NCBI GenBank assembly: GCA_000436975.1
Contig: HG000344.1
Location: 1-42,388 of the forward strand
From: Clostridium sp. CAG:1000
GTDB taxonomy: Bacteria > Bacillota_I > Bacilli_A > RF39 > UBA660
DNA: 42,388 bases
Direction of reading: 5' to 3'
Part shown: positions 8,801 through 15,930 of the stretch, one piece after another
Position numbering within the stretch: the stretch's first letter is position 1
Layout: every line of letters starts with the position of its first letter
Translations under genes and position numbers: made by a program
Notes under the pieces: generated by a model
What the model saw: the letters and a program-made list of their open reading frames with translations, nothing else
Databases searched by the model: none
What the model was told of the DNA's origin: nothing

Positions 8801-11800
8801 TTTAAATGATGATGAGTCTTATAATAATGTTATGATATCATTTAATTATTTATTGGGTGATGACTATCAAGATGGTCACTGTGTCTTACCAGGTGCAGAA
8901 TTAAAACCTAACGAAGATGAATGGCAATTTTATATGGAAAGTTTTGTAGCAGAATATGATTACTCATATTTTAATATATTATTTTCACAAAATTTGAATT
9001 CTAATGAATTGTTTGTTTCTAATATTTCATTATTTAAAGGTCGTAAATCTTCTAATTATAATTATGACAGTAATGGTTTGTTAATTGGAAGTTATTCACC
9101 ACTTGGTAAAGAATCAACTATATCATATGATAGTGATAATTTGCTTTCTGTACTTAAAAATTCAAATAAAAGCAAATTATGTTATGAATACAATAAAGAT
9201 AAAAATGTATTTAAATGTTTCACTAACATAAGTTTATCAACAGAAGTAGTTTATGATGATAAAAAAAGAGAAGTTGCTTCAAAAGTAATGAATATAAAAA
9301 ATACAGTAGACACATTTGATAAGTATTATATTAGATGTGCTAAAACAAATAATTTCTTAAAGATAAAAGAAAAAGATATTTTTATAAGTAATGATAAATA
9401 TCTAAAAGATTATTGGTATTTTGAACCAGTTGTTTTAAATGAAGAAACATATTATAAAATATATCATTCAATTATTAATAATAAATATATGTCTTATATT
9501 TCTAATGGATTGAAATTAAAAGAATATGATGAATCAACCTCTTTATTTACACTTACTAAAAATGAAAACGGAAGTTATTATATAAGAACTAAAAGTGATG
9601 ATGCATACTTATGTTCAAAAGAAGATAACACTTTGACATTTAACACTCTTATGAATGATGTAGATAATTTTAAATTTTATATTGAAAAATATACGAGTAA
9701 AGATTTCTCAGAAAGAAATAAAAAATATGATAATAAAGATAGACTAATACAAACTACTGATGAATTATTAAATGAAACAAATGTTGAAATAAATGAACTA
9801 GGTCTAGCGACAAAAACTACATCAGGTAAGAATTATTCAAAAATAACTTACGATGATAATAAAAGAATAACTAAGTATAGCAAAAATGGAGGAGAGTTAA
9901 AATATAATTATGATGAACATAAATTATTAAATCAAGTTACTTATAATGATAAAATATACAAAATATTTTATGATAAGTTCTTAAATATAAATAAGATATA
10001 TTTAGGTGAACAACTATTACTTGATAATGATATGGATACTTATGGTGAAAATATTGTAAAAATGAAATATAATAATGGTAATATATGCTACTTATATGAT
10101 AATTTTGGTAGAGTAATAGAAAAAACAAAATCAAATGATATTTATAATTATTACTATGATAATAGTGGTAATATGGTCAAAGTATTAAAGGGTGACTACT
10201 ATTATAAATTATATTATGATCTTGATAATAAAATTTATGCAGTTAGATCATCTGACTTTGATATAGATTATAAATATGATGAATTATATAATTTAATAGA
10301 AAAAACATATTCAATAAATAATAATAAATATATAACTCAAGGTGAATATGATAGCGATAATAACCTAATTAAAACAATATATAAAACTAATTTTTTTGAA
10401 ACGATTCTAGATAGTTTAGAGCGTATTACTAATAATAAAATCAATGACAGGATTATATCTTCTAGAGAATATTATTCTAATGGACATAGACAATCAACAT
10501 TAATTAAAAAATATAGTATTTTAAACGATAATTATACATTTAAATTTGATAAAAACTACAATATAGTATCTATATTAAAAAATGATAACAAATATTTTAA
10601 ATATAAATACGATTCATATAATCAATTAATTGAAGAAATAGATTATGAAAATAAAATAAGAACTAAATATACTTATGATTTAAATAGTAATTTAAAATCA
10701 ATTATTAAATATGATTTAGATACTTATAGTCTTATTCATAAAGATAGCTTTAGTTATTCAAATTATGATTTATTAACTAAATATAATGATTCAGTTATAG
10801 AATATGATCAAATAGGCAATGTCATAAAAATAGACAATAATATGCTAGAATGGAAAAATGGTAAAGAACTTACTAAATTCTATAATAGTAATAATGTTTA
10901 TAATTATTATTATAATGATAACGGTGTAAGAACTAGAAAAGTAGTTAATAATGTAAATACATATTATTATTTTGAAGATGCAGATATATTCATGGAAAAA
11001 AATGATAATTACACTTTATATTTTATTAGAGAATTTGATGGTAATTTATTAGGTTTTGAATACAATGATAATACGTATTATTATATTAAAGATGTTTTTG
11101 ATTCTATTATAGGAATCATTGACAGCAATTATAATATTATAGTAGAATATAAGTATGATACTTGGGGAAATATCATAGGTGTTTTTGATGAAAATGGTAA
11201 TGATATCAGTAATAATCCAAATCATATAGGAAATCTAAATCCTTATAGGTATAGAGGCTATTATTATGATAGAGAAACTAATCTATATTATTTAGGATAC
11301 AGATATTATAGTCCTACTCATCACAGATTTATAAGTACAGATTGTGCTACATATGATGATATTGTTGGTGGAAACTTATATGTTTATTGTAACAATAATC
11401 CAGTAATTAAGGTGGATGATAATGGAAAATTTCCACTAATTGGTGTTGCAATTGTTGGTGGAATATTAAATGCTGGAGCATATGTTATTTCGAATAAAAT
11501 TAATAAAAAAAAGGTAGACTGGAGAGAAGGAATGTTTCATTTTGCAACAGGAGCAGCAGGAGCAGCGCTTGGGGAATTTAATCTTCTTTTAGGCTTAACT
11601 GTAACAAGTCTTGCAGACAATATATATGATACATCGAGTGACAGAAAAAAAGAAAATGCTTCACATAATAAAAAGCAAACTGAAAAAGAAAAAAGAAAAA
11701 ATTTAAGAGAGGATATTGCAAGTGTTATAATTGGAACATCAGTAGATGTCTTAGTTGGAAGTAAAATGAGTAAAGTTGCTAAATCTGTTATTCCAAACAA

Positions 11801-12032
11801 GGGAGGAAGACCTGCTAAACAATTTATAGTAAAATACACAGGCAAGAAAGCACAAAATTATTATAAGAGAGAAAGTTTTAATTCTTTCTTAACTACAACT
11901 GTTTTAATTATTGAAGATAAGATGATTGAAAATGATAATAATTTTCAAGAAGCAAACAAAATAATAGATATTAATTCACCATTATATCAACCTCAAGATA
12001 ATAGATTTTATATAGTAGATATGGAGAGATGA
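5811..12032 (+). CDS. Giant DNRLRE/YD-repeat RHS protein with variable C-terminal tail (toxin-like)
   Basis: A 2073-residue protein; ATG 5811 is preferred (AGGTGA upstream). Rough order: N-terminal region without signal peptide; DNRLRE-type stalk domain at about 227-417 (DTYISQYRPDTNFSATDRLL); first YD-repeat block to about 760; two beta-sandwich, carbohydrate-binding-like regions at about 760-1080 (for example IYDIGDHTFSAYIKNSNKI and GTLYIDDIQLEKG); a ricin-like trefoil region at about 1170-1300; dense YD repeats at about 1300-1810; and the RHS core motif YRGYYYDRETNLYYLGYRYY with FISTD near 1813-1848. After NNNPVIKVDDNG a ~200-residue tail begins with a Gly/Ala-rich hydrophobic stretch and continues into a charged Lys-rich domain I cannot name. 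RHS cocoons usually enclose such a tail as a toxin. The next gene overlaps the stop and is a candidate immunity protein. No secretion signal is seen. Confidence 0.92.
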   Translation: MKQIELINKRKPREKHFLQEDGTIVAKLFDIDIHYLKNNKYEEIDNQLILKNGIYKNKNNSFRLEFDNKHLYSMFENDFYFKINLIDEEKHKFILSKDNNKKEGKGRYIDILKNIDIEYIVSSKKIKENIILKERNNEIDKISFRIDTNYDIENIDNTLYISKDKSKKYKFNELFAIDANSKVLSNLKFDLKKDNNFYFLTIFLTDSWFKDDERAYPIIIDPTITYEDVEDSVIDTYISQYRPDTNFSATDRLLVGNWDTSSTTSNIYRSLIKFKLPTIGTGCQIINAKVRLVGYPYDYSINAYRYLETHRITKDWSEQLATWNNMNDKYDSRAESIFYSYNSEASPSGDEINYINNYFDITNIVKKWYTGTPNYGIMIKALDETERVDFLSQFFSKENLVSGNNPKPLLEITYRNQNGLESYMTYFSEGLSDGSIYYNLSNGNMVFTHDLIATKSQNFPAVLTLVYNTNDVVLKNNYNNIGNGFKFNFNQRVFADSNDNSIICFLDKDSTIHYFKDEKHTFDDSGELVIEKKENEYYDDEGLGFVITKYDSYYIINDIDKNKLKFDITNGIGYLTEIETNDGYKTRIFYDDNQRISKIIDESNDELNITYSETQITLSVTHGQSVINIVDNLISNITDINGEYLFTYNSNKLISSIKDNNFKKVSMEYYNNSPYKIKKVSEYSTDETLSKSYEFSYGFDSTSIKDFRGRVNTFCYNSSGNIISTTVKQIENDLSVNYGYTNNYGEYGQFINKILSESKLMKPVENLIKDSSYEVNSLRNSPYVTLTSSDITAEITQEYSNIGSKSLKINSVTSNQEYRERFNIYDIGDHTFSAYIKNSNKIKMFIEYYDSNSNLIRVEGKEIDSNSTFNRYDISFTCEILPDYITIGYLLLEPGTLYIDDIQLEKGNVCNDYNLIEKMRISNDFENEWNIFAASSIEELNINASDFVTQVVKDGLTAIKVNMRPDLTTQFGKTLNISGKAGDAYTICFWYKNHGLNLNDDESYNNVMISFNYLLGDDYQDGHCVLPGAELKPNEDEWQFYMESFVAEYDYSYFNILFSQNLNSNELFVSNISLFKGRKSSNYNYDSNGLLIGSYSPLGKESTISYDSDNLLSVLKNSNKSKLCYEYNKDKNVFKCFTNISLSTEVVYDDKKREVASKVMNIKNTVDTFDKYYIRCAKTNNFLKIKEKDIFISNDKYLKDYWYFEPVVLNEETYYKIYHSIINNKYMSYISNGLKLKEYDESTSLFTLTKNENGSYYIRTKSDDAYLCSKEDNTLTFNTLMNDVDNFKFYIEKYTSKDFSERNKKYDNKDRLIQTTDELLNETNVEINELGLATKTTSGKNYSKITYDDNKRITKYSKNGGELKYNYDEHKLLNQVTYNDKIYKIFYDKFLNINKIYLGEQLLLDNDMDTYGENIVKMKYNNGNICYLYDNFGRVIEKTKSNDIYNYYYDNSGNMVKVLKGDYYYKLYYDLDNKIYAVRSSDFDIDYKYDELYNLIEKTYSINNNKYITQGEYDSDNNLIKTIYKTNFFETILDSLERITNNKINDRIISSREYYSNGHRQSTLIKKYSILNDNYTFKFDKNYNIVSILKNDNKYFKYKYDSYNQLIEEIDYENKIRTKYTYDLNSNLKSIIKYDLDTYSLIHKDSFSYSNYDLLTKYNDSVIEYDQIGNVIKIDNNMLEWKNGKELTKFYNSNNVYNYYYNDNGVRTRKVVNNVNTYYYFEDADIFMEKNDNYTLYFIREFDGNLLGFEYNDNTYYYIKDVFDSIIGIIDSNYNIIVEYKYDTWGNIIGVFDENGNDISNNPNHIGNLNPYRYRGYYYDRETNLYYLGYRYYSPTHHRFISTDCATYDDIVGGNLYVYCNNNPVIKVDDNGKFPLIGVAIVGGILNAGAYVISNKINKKKVDWREGMFHFATGAAGAALGEFNLLLGLTVTSLADNIYDTSSDRKKENASHNKKQTEKEKRKNLREDIASVIIGTSVDVLVGSKMSKVAKSVIPNKGGRPAKQFIVKYTGKKAQNYYKRESFNSFLTTTVLIIEDKMIENDNNFQEANKIIDINSPLYQPQDNRFYIVDMER

Positions 12033-12034
12033 TT

Positions 12035-12814
12035 ATGAAAAATAAAAAGAAAAAAGATAAGAATAAAATAATTAAAAGACGTGAGTTTATATTGAATTTT
12101 CTTGGATATTTTGGTTTTTTTAGTATTATTGCTATGATGTCTATTGGTGCAATTCTAGAAGATAAGGGTTATAAATTAGATGCTGATACTTTTATGCCAC
12201 TTATTCTACTATATGGCGTTTTCATAGTATGGTTAATGTATCATTTATCTATAAAATGGGGAGCCACTAAAGGTGGTTACTATAAAGGTAATCATGCTCC
12301 AACTGGTTTATCACTAAATATAACACCAAAAATGGGTGAAGAAAAAATATTTGATAAGGATATAAACAGTTATGAAGAGTTATTAATGTATTTTGATAAA
12401 ACAAAATATGAAAAGAAAAACATTAAGGTTAAAGGACATAATATTATAATATATTGTAATGAAGTATATTCTTGTATTAATGGTTATGCAGTAATAAAAT
12501 CAAATAAAAATATACTTGAGGATATTGAAACTATTAAAAAAGAATGTTCTGAAGTATTAATTGATTACTCTGAAAATCATGATACAATATCTTTTAACTT
12601 AATGACAATTATTTATTCAAATGATAAATTAGATTATAAAGAGTATATGAAAAAACTTGATATGCCTGATTTATATGGTTTTGATGAATTAATAATACCA
12701 GGGCTAGTAGAAAATAATAAACTTAAATATTTAAATTATATAAAAGGACCCATGGAACAAAATTATGATTTGTGTATAAAAGAGTTAAAGAAAATTTTAA
12801 AGAAAAAGATTTAA
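12035..12814 (+). CDS. Two-TM membrane protein, candidate immunity partner of the RHS tail
   Basis: A 259-residue protein, start placed at ATG 12035 (GGAGAG at ideal distance; an ATG at 12029 overlaps the RHS stop and is also possible). It has a Lys-rich N-terminus, two hydrophobic segments (about 22-45 and 50-75) and a soluble, mostly acidic/Lys domain of ~170 residues on the cytoplasmic side. No known family is recognised. Tight coupling to the 3' end of an RHS gene, exactly where polymorphic toxins keep their immunity gene, is the only functional clue, so the immunity role is inference. A membrane location would suit a tail that acts at, or crosses, the membrane. A terminator follows it. 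Confidence 0.65.
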   Translation: MKNKKKKDKNKIIKRREFILNFLGYFGFFSIIAMMSIGAILEDKGYKLDADTFMPLILLYGVFIVWLMYHLSIKWGATKGGYYKGNHAPTGLSLNITPKMGEEKIFDKDINSYEELLMYFDKTKYEKKNIKVKGHNIIIYCNEVYSCINGYAVIKSNKNILEDIETIKKECSEVLIDYSENHDTISFNLMTIIYSNDKLDYKEYMKKLDMPDLYGFDELIIPGLVENNKLKYLNYIKGPMEQNYDLCIKELKKILKKKI

Positions 12815-12819
12815 GAAAT

Positions 12820-12849
12820 AAGGAAACTATAGAAATATGGTTTCCTTTT
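12820..12849 (+). terminator. Terminator between the candidate immunity and holin genes
   Basis: AAGGAAAC (12820-12827) pairs with GTTTCCTT (12840-12847) and runs into TTTT. Partial read-through would separate expression of the toxin genes from the lysis genes. Confidence 0.7.
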
Positions 12850-12866
12850 ATATAGGGAGGAATTAA

Positions 12867-13055
12867 ATGAAAGAAAAGTTTATGAATGCATTAATTAATT
12901 TAATCAAAGTTAAATCAATAATTACTTTATTAGCGTTTGGTGCATTTTTTGTATTATCAGTTAATGAGCAAATAGATATAGATAATTTTATGTTGATACT
13001 AGGAATGATATCAACTTATTTTTTTAGTAGAAAGGATGTTAAAACAGATGAATAA
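12867..13055 (+). CDS. Small holin-like membrane protein
   Basis: A 62-residue protein behind GGGAGG. It has a short charged N-terminus, a hydrophobic segment at about 18-32 (SIITLLAFGAFFVLS), a polar turn, a second hydrophobic segment at about 40-54 (FMLILGMISTYFF), and a charged C-terminus RKDVKTDE. This size and two-TM layout match phage holins found beside lysins in Bacillota. The following 33-codon ORF overlaps its stop, and the endolysin overlaps that in turn, so the three form a translationally coupled lysis cassette. The holin call rests on topology and context, not on a catalytic motif. Confidence 0.75.
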   Translation: MKEKFMNALINLIKVKSIITLLAFGAFFVLSVNEQIDIDNFMLILGMISTYFFSRKDVKTDE

Positions 13056-13149
13056 TATATTAAATATGGATTTTAATGATTTACTTTTGTTATATGATAA
13101 TATACCTATGAAAGTATTTAATGAATTATTTTTAGGTATATTAAAATGA
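13048..13149 (+). CDS. 33-residue ORF coupled between holin and endolysin
   Basis: ATG 13048 overlaps the holin stop (GATGAATAA) and its TGA (13147-13149) overlaps the endolysin ATG at 13146. The product begins MNNILNMDFNDLLLLYDNIP and ends in ELFLGILK. It is acidic and Leu-rich with no clear TM segment. Its own ribosome-binding site would be AAAGGATG, ten bases upstream. The overlap at both ends suggests that it is translated, at least to couple the endolysin to the holin, which otherwise has no good Shine-Dalgarno. It could be a real small lysis regulator or only a coupling ORF. Confidence 0.5.
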   Translation: MNNILNMDFNDLLLLYDNIPMKVFNELFLGILK

Positions 13150-13724
13150 AATTAATTAATAAGATACTTAAAAGAAATGAGTACTATATTACTTCTAATT
13201 ATGGGTGGAGGGTTTGTCCTTTTCATGGCAAAGAATTTCACTATGGAGTGGATTATGGTACTCATAATAAAAAAATACCACTATATGGAGTGGAAGATGG
13301 GTATGTTCAATTAACATCACATTCTAATAAGGGATATGGTAATAGTGTATGGGTAAGATATCCTAGAATAAATATTAGTGTCTTTTATGCTCATTTAGAT
13401 AGAATTTGTGTAAAGAAAAAACAAAAAGTGAATAGTAATACAATAATTGGATACTCAGGCAAGACTGGAAATGCAACTGGAATACATTTACATCTTGGAA
13501 TGACTTTAATTGGAAGTAATACTTGGTTAAATCCTCATGAATATGATTATAAAGAAATGAATAATTCGAACGAAAAAATACATAAAGTTAAAAAGGGTGA
13601 AACATTGTGGAATATAGCAAAAAAATATTATGGTGATGGTAGAAGGTACACTATAATTGCAAATAAGAATAATATAAAGAAACCATATGTTATTTATTCT
13701 GGTCAAAAATTATTAATACCATGA
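13146..13724 (+). CDS. M23 metalloendopeptidase with LysM domain (endolysin-like)
   Basis: A 192-residue cell-wall hydrolase. Residues about 18-135 are an M23/LytM domain with the zinc motifs FHYGVDYG (His and Asp of HxxxD) and GIHLHLGM (HxH), plus SVFYAHLDRI. Residues about 147-192 are a LysM peptidoglycan-binding repeat (HKVKKGETLWNIAKKYYGDG). There is no signal peptide, so the enzyme should reach the wall only after a holin opens the membrane, as for a phage endolysin. It cuts peptide crosslinks by family knowledge. It lies directly after the holin-like gene and the coupling ORF, and is followed by a likely small-RNA gene. Confidence 0.92.
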   Translation: MKLINKILKRNEYYITSNYGWRVCPFHGKEFHYGVDYGTHNKKIPLYGVEDGYVQLTSHSNKGYGNSVWVRYPRINISVFYAHLDRICVKKKQKVNSNTIIGYSGKTGNATGIHLHLGMTLIGSNTWLNPHEYDYKEMNNSNEKIHKVKKGETLWNIAKKYYGDGRRYTIIANKNNIKKPYVIYSGQKLLIP

Positions 13725-13747
13725 TATCTTTCTTAATAATAAAATGT

Positions 13748-13753
13748 TATAAT
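13748..13753 (+). promoter_or_regulatory. -10 box of a putative small-RNA gene
   Basis: A perfect TATAAT (13748-13753) lies 24 nt after the endolysin stop. No convincing -35 is visible, so another sigma factor or an activator could be involved. Confidence 0.4.
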
Positions 13754-13759
13754 GTTTTA

Positions 13760-13917
13760 TATTAAGTTAAGATATTAAGCAGTACCATTCTTAACTAGTT
13801 TTAGTGGTGGTAGTTGCTTATGAAGTATCGGGTTCTTTATAGAGTTAAAATAATATTTATATATTCAAACAAAGGAAGTAATTATGTTTGCAAAAAACTA
13901 ATTGCTTCCTTTTTATT
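13760..13917 (+). ncRNA. Candidate ~160-nt small RNA between endolysin and sigma-factor genes
   Basis: The intergenic stretch has a TATAAT box, a strong hairpin (TAAGCAGTACCA at 13776-13787 with TGGTAGTTGCTTA at 13808-13820), a middle single-stranded part, and a very strong terminator at 13871-13914. No ORF of note is present. It could be an independent small RNA or the long leader of the sigma gene, with the terminator acting as an attenuator. It does not match 6S, SRP or tmRNA features I know. Confidence 0.45.
13871..13914 (+). terminator. Strong terminator upstream of the sigma-factor gene
   Basis: A 14-bp stem, AAAGGAAGTAATTA (13871-13884) with TAATTGCTTCCTTT (13899-13912; one T-G pair), is followed by a T run. 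Confidence 0.9.
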
Positions 13918-13939
13918 ATATTTAAGAGGTCCGCCCATC

Positions 13940-13963
13940 TTTTCAAAATAAATCATTTTGAAA
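13940..13963 (+). promoter_or_regulatory. Hairpin abutting the ribosome-binding site of the sigma gene
   Basis: TTTCAAAAT (13941-13949) pairs with ATTTTGAAA (13955-13963); the final AAA is the start of the Shine-Dalgarno AAAGGAG. It could reduce ribosome access. It may also be a protein-binding palindrome. Confidence 0.4.
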
Positions 13964-13970
13964 GGAGATT

Positions 13971-14456
13971 ATGGTGGATATTCGCCCAAAAAGAAGAAAA
14001 TTTAAAGATAATCCTTACGTTTTAGAAAGTATTAAAGAAAAAGGATTATTTTATATAATATTTAAAAATAATAATGGAGTTAATAGAATTAATGTAACAG
14101 AAGAAATATTTAATATATTTGATGAATCAGAAAGATATGAAAATTCAAAATTAAAAGAGTATTCTGTTCATATAGAACATAGTGAACAAAGTGAATCTAG
14201 TTTATCAATAAAAGGTTTATTAATATCTAAAAGTATAGAAGAGTTAACAATAGAAAATATTATTATAAAAGAATTATGGAATACTATTAATAAGTTACCA
14301 ATTATACAAAGAAAAAGACTTATAAAATATTACTTTTATGATAAAACACTAAAAGAAATATCTTTGTTAGAAAATTGTTCTATAAACGCTATTAAACATA
14401 GTATAGATAGAGCCTTAAATAAAATATATAAAGAACTTAAAAACATATATGAGTAA
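13971..14456 (+). CDS. Sigma-70 region 4-type small sigma factor-like protein
   Basis: A 161-residue protein from ATG 13971 after AAAGGAG. Residues about 95-158 hold a helix-turn-helix of sigma region 4: LPIIQRKRLIKYYFYDKTLK, EISLLENCSINAIKHSIDRA and LNKIYKELKN. The N-terminal part (RRKFKDNPYVLESI, YIIFKNNNGVNRINVTEEIF, SVHIEHSEQSE) matches a sigma-like family common in mobile elements and prophages of Bacillota. A classic region 2 is not evident, so it may be an accessory activator rather than a full sigma factor. It sits downstream of the lysis genes with its own leader and terminator, making it the most likely regulator of the island. That link is inference from position. Confidence 0.8.
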   Translation: MVDIRPKRRKFKDNPYVLESIKEKGLFYIIFKNNNGVNRINVTEEIFNIFDESERYENSKLKEYSVHIEHSEQSESSLSIKGLLISKSIEELTIENIIIKELWNTINKLPIIQRKRLIKYYFYDKTLKEISLLENCSINAIKHSIDRALNKIYKELKNIYE

Positions 14457-14477
14457 CTGTTTGCAGTTACTCTTTTT
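14451..14477 (+). terminator. Terminator of the sigma-factor gene
   Basis: GAGTAACTG (14451-14459) pairs with CAGTTACTC (14464-14472) and runs into TTTTT; it includes the stop codon and marks the right edge of the island. Confidence 0.9.
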
Positions 14478-14589
14478 ATATTGAATATATTTTGCGATAG
14501 TGTATTTAAACATATAGGTTTTAAGTTAGTAAAAGATAATCTTTATAAAATATTATGACTTAAGTATTTATTTAAATTTATTTTTTTTG

Positions 14590-14595
14590 TATAAT
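14590..14595 (+). promoter_or_regulatory. -10 box of the nucleoside phosphorylase gene
   Basis: TATAAT (14590-14595) after a long T tract, about 24 nt before the ATG and followed by GAGGTG as ribosome-binding site. A clear -35 is not visible. Confidence 0.5.
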
Positions 14596-14618
14596 GTTCT
14601 TATAGTAGAGGTGTATTT

Positions 14619-15896
14619 ATGAAATCAATAGATATTATTAATAAGAAGAATAATAAAGAATCTCTTTCTTATGATGAAATTAAATATATGGTTAATTCTT
14701 ATGTTAAGGGAAAAATTAATGATAAAACTATGAGTGAATTTATATTTAGTATTTATAATAATTCGCTTTCTATTACTGAAACATATTATTTAACTGATGC
14801 GATGATTAAGAGTGGGGATGTTATTGATTTAAGTGATGTGACAAAACCAACTGTAGATAAACATTCTACTGGTGGGGTTGGAGATAAGATTACTTTAATA
14901 GTTTCTCCTATAGTTGCATCATCTGGTGTAGCTGTACCTAAAATGAGTGGTAGAGGTCTTGGACTTACTGGTGGAACTGTTGATAAATTAGAAAGTATTA
15001 CTGGATACAAATTAAATCTTAGTCATAAGGAGTTTATAAAAGAATTAAATACAGTTGGGTGTGCAGTAGTTAGTCAAAGTGAAAGAATTGCTGTTGCGGA
15101 TAAAAAAATATATGCGCTTAGGAATGAAATAGGAGCGGTTGATTCAATACCTTTAATAGCAAGTTCAATTATGTCTAAAAAGATTGCTAGTGGCAGTGAT
15201 ATAATTATTATTGATCTTAAAGTAGGTAAAGGTGCTTTTATGAAAAATATAAAAGACGCTACTAAGTTATCTAAAGCTATGATAGAAATAGGTAAGTTTT
15301 ATAATAAAAAAGTTATATGTACATTAAGTGATATGAGTACTCCTCTTGGTAGAAATGTTGGTAATGCTCTTGAAGTAAAAGAAGTAATTGATTTCTTTAA
15401 TCTTAAGTATGATAAAAGACTTTATGAACTTTCAGTATACATATCTAGTTTAATGATTAGTACTGCTAAGAAGATAAGCTTTAGAAAGGCTAAAAGTTTA
15501 GTTATTAATTTAATAGAAAGTGGACATGCTAAAAATAAATTTTATGAGTGGATTAAATCTCAACATGGTGACATTAATAAAATTAAAAACAAGGCTAAAA
15601 AATATGTGGTTGTGTCAGATAAGTCTGGTTACGTAAATAATATTAATGCTGAAATGATCGCATCTTTAGTATTCGATTTAGGTGCAGGAAGAGTTAAAAA
15701 GACTGATAAAATAGATTATTCTGCTGGTGTTATTATTGAAAAGCCACTTGGTTCTAAAGTACATAAAGGCGATATTTTAGGAGTAATATATTATAATAAA
15801 AAAATAGAAAATATGGATGAAAGATTTAAAGAATCATTTAAAATTGATAAGAAAAAGAAAAAGGTTTCTAAGATAATAATAAAAACTATTAGTTAA
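14619..15896 (+). CDS. Pyrimidine-nucleoside (thymidine) phosphorylase
   Basis: A 425-residue enzyme that splits thymidine, deoxyuridine or uridine with phosphate into base and (deoxy)ribose 1-phosphate, in nucleoside salvage. The family signature is clear at about 80-125: VDKHSTGGVGDKITLIVSPI and KMSGRGLGLTGGTVDKLESI. Further catalytic-region motifs are ALRNEIGAVDSIPLIASSIM, the SKK phosphate/base contact, and LKVGKGAFM. The C-terminal domain with AGVIIEKPLGSKVHKGD is complete. Length fits the Pdp/DeoA family; the broad-specificity Pdp type is more usual in Bacillota. It has its own -10 box and is not in a visible deo operon. The C-terminus is Lys-rich. Confidence 0.95.
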   Translation: MKSIDIINKKNNKESLSYDEIKYMVNSYVKGKINDKTMSEFIFSIYNNSLSITETYYLTDAMIKSGDVIDLSDVTKPTVDKHSTGGVGDKITLIVSPIVASSGVAVPKMSGRGLGLTGGTVDKLESITGYKLNLSHKEFIKELNTVGCAVVSQSERIAVADKKIYALRNEIGAVDSIPLIASSIMSKKIASGSDIIIIDLKVGKGAFMKNIKDATKLSKAMIEIGKFYNKKVICTLSDMSTPLGRNVGNALEVKEVIDFFNLKYDKRLYELSVYISSLMISTAKKISFRKAKSLVINLIESGHAKNKFYEWIKSQHGDINKIKNKAKKYVVVSDKSGYVNNINAEMIASLVFDLGAGRVKKTDKIDYSAGVIIEKPLGSKVHKGDILGVIYYNKKIENMDERFKESFKIDKKKKKVSKIIIKTIS

Positions 15897-15930
15897 GTAT
15901 TAAATAATTATTATTGTAAATAATATTAAT

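Noticed and set aside
9937..11845. Minus-strand open frames inside the RHS gene
   Set aside because: They are antisense shadows of repetitive, AT-rich coding sequence, with no start signals.
13760..13917. 6S, SRP or tmRNA identity for the small-RNA candidate
   Set aside because: No SRP GGAAGG-type loop, no tRNA-like ends, and no long 6S-type duplex with a central bubble.
4330..14477. Ordinary prophage
   Set aside because: Only tail-collar, holin, endolysin and a sigma-like gene are phage-like; head, packaging, replication and integration genes are absent.
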